Source: Treponema denticola ATCC 35405
GTDB lineage: Bacteria; Spirochaetota; Spirochaetia; Treponematales; Treponemataceae
NCBI RefSeq assembly: GCF_000008185.1
Contig: NC_002967.9
Location: 2,232,001-2,296,000, forward strand
DNA: 64,000 nucleotides
Direction of reading: 5' to 3'
The position numbers were made by a program, and so were the translations under genes. This document shows, piece by piece, positions 44,746 through 52,380 of this stretch (position 1 is the first letter of the stretch; each line of letters begins with the position of its first letter). The notes beneath the pieces are model-generated. The model was not told the origin of the DNA and made no database searches. It was given only the letters and a program-made list of their open reading frames with translations.

Positions 44746-45718
44746 GCTGCCGCCGCGATCAACACGGGCAGACCCCGACGCACCACCTTGAGGATCGGTA
44801 ACAATACCGCCTTGCACATAAGCAGCATCGTTTGATGCAGGGTTATTATCATACCCATCAAAACACCATTCCCAGACATTACCGCTCATATCGTATAAAC
44901 CGAGTGCATTCGCTCTCCTTTTTCCTACAGGATGAGTTTTATTTCCTGAATTACCAGAATACCATGCAACCTCTCCTGTTTCCGCCGTATCCCATCTATC
45001 TTTGGCTCCGCTTGCACTGTTTAATTTGGTCAGCCATACATTACTACCACCTTCGCCGTAGTCTGTCGCATTTGTGTTGTCATTTTGCCGGCGGGCTGCG
45101 TATTCCCATTCCGCTTCGGTCGGCAGCCTAAAGCCTTTTTTACCCATATCGGCGTATGCGGCATCGCAAGCAGTTGTAGCAGTTGCATCTTTTAATACCG
45201 CAGCACCAGAAGCATTGCTTTCGCGGTATACACATTGCTCATCGGAGCCCAGCTTCATTTCCGTATACGCATTACACCATACTATGCAGTCCCGCCAGCT
45301 TACCATCGTTACAGGCTGCTCTTCATCATTTCCGGTTCCATCACTGCCTTTTTGCCCCGCATTTTGAAAGGTGTAGCCATGTTCAGGTTTTACCGCCTCG
45401 TCGTAGACTTCTTTCCACAGTTTATACGTTACCTCTGTCTTGCCTAGCTTATACGGGCTTAATTTTACCTTACGCCCTGCACGGAATACACCTTTCCACC
45501 ATTCGTCAGTATAGGGTAAGGCGTAGTCAGGGGCAACGCCTACGATGCCGTTTGCAGGAGGTGTGACAAGAACAAAATCGTAACTTTGAGAATTCCAATT
45601 TCCGGACCCTTCACTCCCCGAATCCTCGTCCAGCATGTTCTTAAAAAACGGGTTTTTACAAGCTGAAACCGATACAAAAAGTATCGCCAAACAAAAATAA
45701 AACAAAATTTTTTTTCAT
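44644..45718 (-). CDS. FGE-sulfatase/C-type-lectin-fold lipoprotein, probable DGR target, frame-shifted at an A8 tract
   Basis: Surface-type lipoprotein with formylglycine-generating-enzyme fold: LGKTEVTYKLWKEVYDEA, QPVTMVSWRDCIVWCNAYTE, FRLPTEAEWEYAAR, LGLYDMSGNVWEWCFDGYD, then RGGSWDNGVRYCSVGFRF and GLGFRLACLP at the end. The C-terminal 80 bp carry many NNC/NNT codons in places where related proteins have Asn, the pattern left by adenine mutagenesis in diversity-generating retroelements. From the ATG at 45716-45718, GGAGG is 9 nt upstream and the start overlaps the previous stop (ATGA), but a run of eight A puts the frame out; with seven A it reads MKKILFYFCLAILFVSVSAC, a lipoprotein signal. 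Otherwise only a TTG at 45703-45705 opens the frame (353 aa). Confidence 0.85.
45708..45715 (-). repeat. A8 homopolymer in the lipoprotein start region
   Basis: Eight T on plus (A8 on the coding strand) directly follow the ATG at 45716-45718. Seven or ten would restore the frame of the 357-residue lipoprotein. Confidence 0.8.
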
Positions 45719-46542
45719 ATTCTAAATCCTCCGCTGATTCCTATTGCCCAGATTACGGGATAGCCGCCTCTTAGATAGGGTTCGATAAAAAAGTTATTTA
45801 TTGTAAAGCGGTAACCGAATGCGGCTTCGCCGAGGGCATACATAAAAAGTTTTGAAGGCTCTCTTTCTTTTAGGCCGAAAACGGCACCGCCTTCCAATTG
45901 GATAAAAAAGCCCGAATCCCGTTCTTTTATCTTTGAAAAATCATAAAAATTCCAACGGAATAAGAGGGCTGCATCAAAAATATGGTGTTTTTTAAAGTCA
46001 TTGGAATAAAGAGTCCTGGCTCCCAAGGATAGGTGCCCTATTTTGAGTTTTAAAGGAAGCATAAAAAGGGTGTAAAGTCCCGTGCCCATCGCATAACCGT
46101 CAGGCGAATTCATATTTGCCTCGGCCAAGAGTCCTAAGGACCAGTTAAAAGTTTTTTTATCCCTATCGGCAAGGGAGATTCCCATTGAAGGTTTAGCCGA
46201 AACCTCACTCTCTTTTTCCTTAGATGCTTTTTTAGGTTCTATTTTTTTGGGTTCCGCCTTTTTAGGTACTTCCTTCCTAGGCGTTTTTATAGGTACAACC
46301 CTTTTAGGCTCTTCCTTTTTAAGTTCTTTTTTAGGTTCCGTGTTTTCGGTCTCTTGTTTAGGCTTTTCAAGCTCGGCAGTTTCCGTTTTAGAAAGCTCCG
46401 CCTGCTCTCCGGCAGGGTGTCCTACAGGACTTCCCGAAGATTGTCCTGCAGGGAGTTTTTGATAAACAACGAGCGTCCCCGCTCCTACCAGCCCTAAAAA
46501 AATGAGAATCAATACACCTATCTTCCAATACTTTTTCTCCAT
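45715..46542 (-). CDS. Inner-membrane-anchored protein with Pro/Lys/Glu linker and beta-barrel-like C-terminal domain
   Basis: Not recognised as a named family. The 275 residues comprise a single membrane helix (residues 6-26, uncleaved-anchor type), a periplasmic linker (about 40-118) packed with KKEEPKR/EPKKIEPKK repeats like the TonB spanning segment, and a C-terminal domain (about 130-275) of alternating strands (LGLLAEANMNS, LSLGARTLY, FDAALLFRWNFYDF, GEAAFGYRFTINNFFIEPYLRGG) ending in an aromatic-type strand, resembling an outer-membrane barrel. It may bridge the two membranes. Its stop overlaps the downstream DGR-type lipoprotein start (ATGA). No Shine-Dalgarno; a promoter lies 7 nt before the ATG. 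Confidence 0.7.
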   Translation of the reverse strand: MEKKYWKIGVLILIFLGLVGAGTLVVYQKLPAGQSSGSPVGHPAGEQAELSKTETAELEKPKQETENTEPKKELKKEEPKRVVPIKTPRKEVPKKAEPKKIEPKKASKEKESEVSAKPSMGISLADRDKKTFNWSLGLLAEANMNSPDGYAMGTGLYTLFMLPLKLKIGHLSLGARTLYSNDFKKHHIFDAALLFRWNFYDFSKIKERDSGFFIQLEGGAVFGLKEREPSKLFMYALGEAAFGYRFTINNFFIEPYLRGGYPVIWAIGISGGFRI

Positions 46543-46549
46543 AAAGTAT

Positions 46550-46579
46550 ATTATAGCACATAAATGAAAAAATTGTCAA
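46550..46579 (-). promoter_or_regulatory. Promoter with leaderless-type start, barrel-domain gene
   Basis: Minus strand: -35 TTGACA (46574-46579), 18-bp spacer, -10 TATAAT (46550-46555), then 7 nt and ATG 46542. Confidence 0.7.
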
Positions 46580-46595
46580 ATCTCACTTTTCACTT

Positions 46596-47741
46596 TTACT
46601 TTTGTTCTTCATCCTTCATGTTTTTTTCAATTTGCTTTACATAGTCTTCGCCCCAGTAATCGCAGAGGATTGCGTAGGCTTCGGCTTGGAGGGAGTCTGT
46701 AAAATCTCTTTTCATTTTGCTTATAATTTTTTTAAGCTGGTTATTGCATGCGATGCGTAGTTCTTTTACATATTTTTCATCAAGAGGATTTTCTTGAATA
46801 TATGAAAAAATAATGGTAAAGACAGAGGCAGAGGAACAGATTTTTTCCCAACGGTCAAGGTTTATAACCTGAGAGGCTGAAGATATACCAGTATCATTGA
46901 TGTAATTGTATACAAAAGAATCGATACCGTAGTACGAAGGCTTTTTTAAAAGCACAAAAAAATACAACAAGAGGTCTTCCGCCATAATACAAAAAATATG
47001 AGGAAGCTCGGCATATACCTCTTGTAAAAGACCGGTACGAAATAGCTTAGCACATAAAAAACCTGAGTGTTCTTTTTTGATTAAAAAATTTTCAAGAACT
47101 TCGTTTCCCGAAAGAAAACCCGGATGTATCGACTGCACGCTTTTTGAAAAAGTGTCGAATTTTTCCGCATTTTTTTTATCTGCCGTATCGAACTGAGGAA
47201 CTGACAGCCGCATTTTGCCGTGAATAATATCGGCTGCATCGGAAAGATTTCCGTTGCCGGAAGCAAGCAGTCCATTATAAAAGACCAAAAGAGAATCGCT
47301 GGGCAGGGTATCGTCCGGGTCAGCAAAGAAAATGTAGGAACCGGAAGCGGCATTTGCCGCCGTTCTGCGAGCTTCAAAAAGTCCCAGATTTTTGCGGTGT
47401 TCCAAAAGAGTCAGAGTAATACCGAGGTTTTTAAACTTTTTTTTATAGGGTTTAAGGATTTTAGGTAAAGCATCACCGCCAGGACTTCCATCATTTACGA
47501 TGAGCACTTCTATGGGCAAGGTATCTTTATTATGTGAAAAAAAGCCGCTCTTTTGAACAGAATTTTTAAGCAATAGGTTCTGAGCTAAAATACTGTCCAA
47601 AAGAGCAGGCAAAAAGCTTTCCATTCCGTAAACCGGAACGGAAAGACTTATAATAGGCCTATTCAATTGTCCAGATGAATGAGTTGCCGGAATAGCCCAA
47701 TTGTTTTGAGAGATTGATTCTAGTTTGAGTAACCGTTTCAT
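46596..47741 (-). CDS. Family 2 glycosyltransferase
   Basis: GT-A fold glycosyltransferase: ISLSVPVYGMESFLPALLDSIL opens the domain, EVLIVNDGSPGGDALP and FFADPDDTLPSDSL carry the nucleotide-sugar-binding Asp and DxD-type motif, and KNLGLFEARRTAANAA is the usual middle block. It probably adds a sugar to an envelope glycan or lipid; donor and acceptor are unknown. The ATG at 47741 lies 83 bp inside the upstream gene and has a weak binding site; the TTG at 47664-47666, just before the GT domain and adjacent to the upstream stop, is an equally plausible coupled start. Confidence 0.85.
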   Translation of the reverse strand: MKRLLKLESISQNNWAIPATHSSGQLNRPIISLSVPVYGMESFLPALLDSILAQNLLLKNSVQKSGFFSHNKDTLPIEVLIVNDGSPGGDALPKILKPYKKKFKNLGITLTLLEHRKNLGLFEARRTAANAASGSYIFFADPDDTLPSDSLLVFYNGLLASGNGNLSDAADIIHGKMRLSVPQFDTADKKNAEKFDTFSKSVQSIHPGFLSGNEVLENFLIKKEHSGFLCAKLFRTGLLQEVYAELPHIFCIMAEDLLLYFFVLLKKPSYYGIDSFVYNYINDTGISSASQVINLDRWEKICSSASVFTIIFSYIQENPLDEKYVKELRIACNNQLKKIISKMKRDFTDSLQAEAYAILCDYWGEDYVKQIEKNMKDEEQK

Positions 47742-50124
47742 CAGGATGAGCCCAGTTTCCTATATCAAATACAAACACCTTATTTTTATTTCTGGGAGCC
47801 GTTCCCTTACCGTAATAGCCGTCGGAAGCTATAACGAGTTTCTTTGGCTTAACTGCAATAAAGCGGTAGGGGGCGAATTCTCCAGACGTTGCAGGCCTAA
47901 GACCGTCGTTTTTATACAATACAACAACATAAGAACCAAGGGATTTGGTATTCCCGATTTTAAGCAGTTTACCGCCTATAAACACCTCCGTTGCTTTGGA
48001 AAAAATGTCCTTTATATATCCCTTTTGGTTAGTTGTAAGACCGTATAATACGCCGTCTGAAATATAGAGAGCATTGAGGTCTTCATTGATGTATGCGTTT
48101 GCCTGTTCCGCTGTCCAATGAGAAGGAGGAACCACAACATTAGGATAGTTTGTCGATGTTTCATCAACAACGGTTACGGTTTCAACAGCACTAATAATTG
48201 CCGGAGAGCCAAGCGGTTGATGCGCATATTTTTTAACCGTAATCTTGTATTTTTCATTGGGAGAATCCTTACCCGTTACGGTTTTTACCGCAACAAAAAT
48301 GCCGTCCTTATTTGCCGTCATTGCAGTAACGGTATCATTTTGGTCTAAATCATTGAGTGTTATGTTCCTTCGTTGGACAGCATTAGCAAAATCATCGGTA
48401 TACCATGCAAGCCGCCCTATGTTGTGACCATTTCCGGACTCAAAATAGTAGAACAAAATTGTTTTTCCTGCATCGTCAGGTACGGACGAAACGGAAACTG
48501 CAATAGTCGTCGGTTTCTCGGATATATCCTTTTCTCCGTCAGTCTCATAGTTTCCGTCATCTTTTAATACATATCGGTATAATTTTTCATCGCTGTTGTC
48601 TTTGCCCGAAACATAGAAGTTTCCTGCGCTGTCATAACAAAATACATCGCTATATAAAACACCGGTGGGGTTGGAGACGTCGGAAGTTATAAACGAATTA
48701 GCCCCTAACAAGTTCTCATCACCTTTTTCTACCTGATAGTAACTCATCCCACTTCTTGAGGAGCCGTCATATAAAGATTCCCACACTATCATCTTCGTAT
48801 TAGGCGTTCTCCACTCTTTCCATTCGTTATACCACTTTGCAGGCCCGGCATCACTAAAACTCAAAGCGTTTGTTGCTATATTAAGGGCTGCGATGCGGTT
48901 GCGGTTTTTAACGATACGGGCACCTGCAGGAGTATCGGCTGCATCAAAGCCGTCATCGGCTATGTAGATGTTTTCTTCATCAAAGCCGATTACCTTTACC
49001 GCCCCGTAAAAGTTGGCGGAGTAGTCGTAGTTTTTTAATAAGCTGTTTTCAAAGCTGACGCTGTTTGAAAAACCGATTTTTACAGGAGGAGCAGTCAAAT
49101 TGTTTATATTATAACGGACAACACCGCCTAAAGAGTAAAGATTACGGCTATTTCCTGTCAGCTCATCATTCATTGTATTAAAAAGTACATATACATACTT
49201 GCCGCGGATAAACATATCTTTTACTTCCGATTCTTTGCAGTCTGTAATTTTAATATGATCCTTAATTTCGGTTTCTGAAGGATGGGATCCATCCAGGTTT
49301 TTGGCCTGTATTTTTAAAGGATTGGAACCATCATCACATATCCATACAAACAGATTGTTGTCTATTGCTGCTGCACCGTCATAATGGGAAAGGTTTAGGG
49401 GTGGGGTCAAAGAAGAGATACTAAAGTTTTCATCTATTTCATAAACACCCCCGGAACCATTAATACCGTACATCTTTCTCGTCGTATAATCGCACGCAAA
49501 ATAAACGATCGACTCCATAACATGGTTAAGAAGTTCACCCTCACTCGTATAGCGAGAGACATGAGAGTTGCCCTCATTAACACTAATATAAAGTCGTCCC
49601 AGGCTGTCGCGGCCAAAGCTGTACTCTGATTGCGATGGGTGAGCATTAATTTCTTTTCCATTCATATAGAGGGTTAAGTTGTAGGGGGGCGTAGAAAATA
49701 AGTCTTTTGTCTGTGTAAACAAAAGATTGTTTAAGCCTGAAATGTTTTTGTTTAAGAGGACTTTTACATGATTTTGACCTGAAACTACAGTGTGAAAAGC
49801 CCTTCCCGACCATTGACCGGATGGGTTAATTGCCGTAACTATTATCTCTATCTTTTCGCCGACAGGCACAAGCTCAACCAGTGACTTGGGTTCTTCGGCA
49901 CTTAGTTCTCTTGTTATCGTGTAGCCGTCTTCTCTGATTATATTGATTTTCATAGGAGAAGACGAAAGAACGGGAAGCCCGTTGGAATCCAAGGCTCTGG
50001 CACCGTCAGGCAGGGTGCCGTCAAAGCTCACAATAAGCTCTCCGTATTCTTCTTTTAAAAATAAATTACAGGATGACACTATTAAAACAAGTATCATCAA
50101 AATAAAAATTAATGTCTTTTTCAT
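47659..50124 (-). CDS. Large putative lipoprotein, beta-propeller-like
   Basis: 821 residues, lipoprotein signal MKKTLIFILMILVLIVSSC (Cys at residue 19). Residues 25-130 (GELIVSFDGTLPDGARAL, ITRELSAEEPKSLVELVPVGEKIEIIVTAINPSGQW) look like an Ig-like domain; the remainder alternates short strands with phrases such as DSLGRLYISVNEGN and YDSAGNFYVSGKDNSDEKLYRYV, suggesting a beta-propeller, but no named family was recognised. GGGAGG lies 5 nt before ATG 50122-50124. Heads the envelope cluster with the glycosyltransferase. Surface or periplasmic location is inferred. Confidence 0.75.
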   Translation of the reverse strand: MKKTLIFILMILVLIVSSCNLFLKEEYGELIVSFDGTLPDGARALDSNGLPVLSSSPMKINIIREDGYTITRELSAEEPKSLVELVPVGEKIEIIVTAINPSGQWSGRAFHTVVSGQNHVKVLLNKNISGLNNLLFTQTKDLFSTPPYNLTLYMNGKEINAHPSQSEYSFGRDSLGRLYISVNEGNSHVSRYTSEGELLNHVMESIVYFACDYTTRKMYGINGSGGVYEIDENFSISSLTPPLNLSHYDGAAAIDNNLFVWICDDGSNPLKIQAKNLDGSHPSETEIKDHIKITDCKESEVKDMFIRGKYVYVLFNTMNDELTGNSRNLYSLGGVVRYNINNLTAPPVKIGFSNSVSFENSLLKNYDYSANFYGAVKVIGFDEENIYIADDGFDAADTPAGARIVKNRNRIAALNIATNALSFSDAGPAKWYNEWKEWRTPNTKMIVWESLYDGSSRSGMSYYQVEKGDENLLGANSFITSDVSNPTGVLYSDVFCYDSAGNFYVSGKDNSDEKLYRYVLKDDGNYETDGEKDISEKPTTIAVSVSSVPDDAGKTILFYYFESGNGHNIGRLAWYTDDFANAVQRRNITLNDLDQNDTVTAMTANKDGIFVAVKTVTGKDSPNEKYKITVKKYAHQPLGSPAIISAVETVTVVDETSTNYPNVVVPPSHWTAEQANAYINEDLNALYISDGVLYGLTTNQKGYIKDIFSKATEVFIGGKLLKIGNTKSLGSYVVVLYKNDGLRPATSGEFAPYRFIAVKPKKLVIASDGYYGKGTAPRNKNKVFVFDIGNWAHPDETVTQTRINLSKQLGYSGNSFIWTIE

Positions 50125-50303
50125 AAAAACCTCCCAAAACAAAGGTCAAATTTTGAATATAACCGCAAGGGACGAAAAAAACGCTAAAATTTTTAATTGC
50201 ATTTATTTATAAATTGCTTACACAGCCTTGACGGTTTACTCCCATATTCCGTTCTTCCATTATACATCAAAAAAATTAAAATACCAAGCAAAATTTGGAA
50301 AAA

Positions 50304-51044
50304 TTACAAGCTTTTTATGACCTTTGTCATCTCATCAAGTCCGGCAACCTCAATGCTGTCCTCAGGCGGATAGAGGGCTCCTCCATAATAGATTGAAGGA
50401 TTTGCCTTGGTAGACGGTTCCTCTCTCCGTTTTAGGGCTGCAAAATGAATCTGATCAACACCGGTAAGTTTGATTATTTTTGAAGCGTTTTTTTCGGTAA
50501 TGCCGCCGCCGGGTAAAATTTCGATTCGGCCTTTTGCACGTTTTACCATTTTGGCAATTAAGTCTGCACCCTCATAGGCTGTAGGCTCTTGCCCGCTCGT
50601 TAAAACTCTTGTAAATCCTAAAGAAATAAGCTCATCCAGGGCCTTTAAGGGATCAGGGACCACATCAATGGCTCTGTGAAAAACCTTATCTCTGCTTTCT
50701 GCAATTTTTATCAAAGCTTCACACCGTTTTGCATCGATAGTTCCGTCTTTTTTTAAAAAACCGAAGACAAGACCGTCTGCTCCGTTATCTATAAAAAGTT
50801 TTGCATCTTCAAGCATAGTCTTATATTCATAAGAAGAATAAAAAAAACCGGCTGCTCTGGGCCTTACCATGGCCATAACCTCAAGATGGGTTTCCTTTTT
50901 AACCAGCTTTAAGGTTCCAAGAGAGGGGGTCAAGCCTCCCAAAAAAAGAGAAGAATTAAGCTCAATCCTTGAAGCTCCTGCCTTTTCCGCCAAGACGGCA
51001 TCCTCAAAGGATCCCGCACAAATTTCTATTTTAATATTTTTCAT
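50304..51044 (-). CDS. cutC: CutC family protein
   Basis: TIM-barrel protein of 246 residues: IEICAGSFEDAVLAEKAGASRIELNSSLFLGGLTPSLGTL at the start, VMAMVRPRAAGFFYS, DGLVFGFLKKDGTID, VFHRAIDVVPDP, RVLTSGQEPTAYEGADLI and EILPGGGI. These are the standard CutC blocks. The family was named for copper homeostasis, but that role is disputed. An AGGTG-type SD precedes the ATG. Confidence 0.93.
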   Translation of the reverse strand: MKNIKIEICAGSFEDAVLAEKAGASRIELNSSLFLGGLTPSLGTLKLVKKETHLEVMAMVRPRAAGFFYSSYEYKTMLEDAKLFIDNGADGLVFGFLKKDGTIDAKRCEALIKIAESRDKVFHRAIDVVPDPLKALDELISLGFTRVLTSGQEPTAYEGADLIAKMVKRAKGRIEILPGGGITEKNASKIIKLTGVDQIHFAALKRREEPSTKANPSIYYGGALYPPEDSIEVAGLDEMTKVIKSL

Positions 51045-51124
51045 TTAGCACCTCATATTGTAATAAATTACCACCCCGTATTTTAAAAAATGAAGACGAA
51101 AATGTCAACATCAAAGACAAGCTA

Positions 51125-51153
51125 TTGTCAAGAAACAAATAAAAGGTTACAAT
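51125..51153 (+). promoter_or_regulatory. Promoter of the coiled-coil/parE pair, leaderless arrangement
   Basis: -35 TTGTCA (51125-51130), 17-bp spacer, -10 TACAAT (51148-51153), then 6 nt and the ATG at 51160. Confidence 0.65.
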
Positions 51154-51159
51154 GGAAAA

Positions 51160-52380
51160 ATGAATAAGAGTGATAAAACAATACCTGTTCTTTTAAAGGA
51201 ATTAAAAGACCTTGAGTCAAAACTGACGGAAGCTTATAAGCAGCTTGGAAACAAACTTATTAAAGATACGGCAGATCCGGTTGCAGAAGCAAACGGGGTT
51301 TCTCAAGAAAATTTTCTTCAATGGCAAAAGCTGCACGACGAAAGAAAATTTTGTACTGAAAGCGTTTTAGACATAAAAAACAACAGTACCCGCCTTTCGG
51401 AACTAGACAGCTTTAAAAAACAGATAAAAGACAGGCTCTCGGATACAAAAAAAGAAACGGAAAAGCTAAAGGGAGATTTTTTACTCAAACTTTACAAAGA
51501 TTTTTTACCTCAGTGCGGAAGTATTTTTGATTCTCTATCTGCCGAAATACACACGGAAGAAGCTAAAATACATGAGGCCCAAGAAAAAATAGAAACCTTA
51601 AACGCCGAGAAAAAGGAAGCAAACTTTTTTGCTAAGATCGGCATTTCAGGCAAGATTTCTTCTCAGGAATTAAAGGTAAAAAATTCCGAAAAAAAGATTA
51701 AAAATATTTTAACAAAATCGGATATAGATATTTACAATTCTCAAGAGGTAAAAGCTCTTTATGATGAAGATAAACTTTTCCCCGAACTTAAAAAAACTTA
51801 CGAAGCGATTTTAAAGTTAGGCAGTGACTTAAGCAATTCTGAAAGCCGCCTCAAAATGATAGATGAGGAGACTGGCTTTGTTACTCAAAAATTAGCCGAT
51901 GCCGGTGCAGACAAAAATTCAAAAAAACGGATCGATAACTTTACAAGCAGAATAAAAGAAATAGACGAAAAAATAGACCTTATTTTGGAATCTGCCGGAA
52001 TAAAATATACAGACAAGTTTTATTCGGCCGAAGGAGATTCGGCTCTTGGGGAAAGTTCTTCAGATGTCGAACTTGGAAAATATGCAGAATATCTAAAAAA
52101 AGCCGGTAAATACCGAAAAGAAATAAGCAAAACAAAATACAATATAGAATTTTGCGAGACAATGCAAAAAATTAGGGCGGAAGAAAATCAAATTCAAAAT
52201 CTTAACCGCACAATCAAGAATTGCGAAAATGCCATAAAGGAAGCCGAAAAGAAAATCGGCAACTCTGAAACGGCCATCAAAAACTCGGAAGCTAAGATAG
52301 CCGATTTAAAAGACTTCGCAGCCGGACTTGAAGAAAAGTTTTTGGATAAAACCTCTGAGCAGGTTACGGAGGAAGAATAA
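51160..52380 (+). CDS. Coiled-coil protein preceding a ParE-like subunit
   Basis: 406 residues, no signal peptide, rich in Lys, Glu, Asn and Ser, with long heptad-like stretches (residues 1-180 and 315-400). No enzymatic motif was recognised. It overlaps the downstream topoisomerase subunit by one base (TAATG), so translation is coupled and a functional link is likely, for example in chromosome handling. A start 6 nt after the -10 with no Shine-Dalgarno suggests leaderless translation. Confidence 0.75.
   Translation: MNKSDKTIPVLLKELKDLESKLTEAYKQLGNKLIKDTADPVAEANGVSQENFLQWQKLHDERKFCTESVLDIKNNSTRLSELDSFKKQIKDRLSDTKKETEKLKGDFLLKLYKDFLPQCGSIFDSLSAEIHTEEAKIHEAQEKIETLNAEKKEANFFAKIGISGKISSQELKVKNSEKKIKNILTKSDIDIYNSQEVKALYDEDKLFPELKKTYEAILKLGSDLSNSESRLKMIDEETGFVTQKLADAGADKNSKKRIDNFTSRIKEIDEKIDLILESAGIKYTDKFYSAEGDSALGESSSDVELGKYAEYLKKAGKYRKEISKTKYNIEFCETMQKIRAEENQIQNLNRTIKNCENAIKEAEKKIGNSETAIKNSEAKIADLKDFAAGLEEKFLDKTSEQVTEEE

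Noticed and set aside
45074-45566. Overlapping plus-strand frames opposite the FGE-type lipoprotein
   Set aside because: Shadows of the higher-GC coding region; no start signals or recognisable domains.
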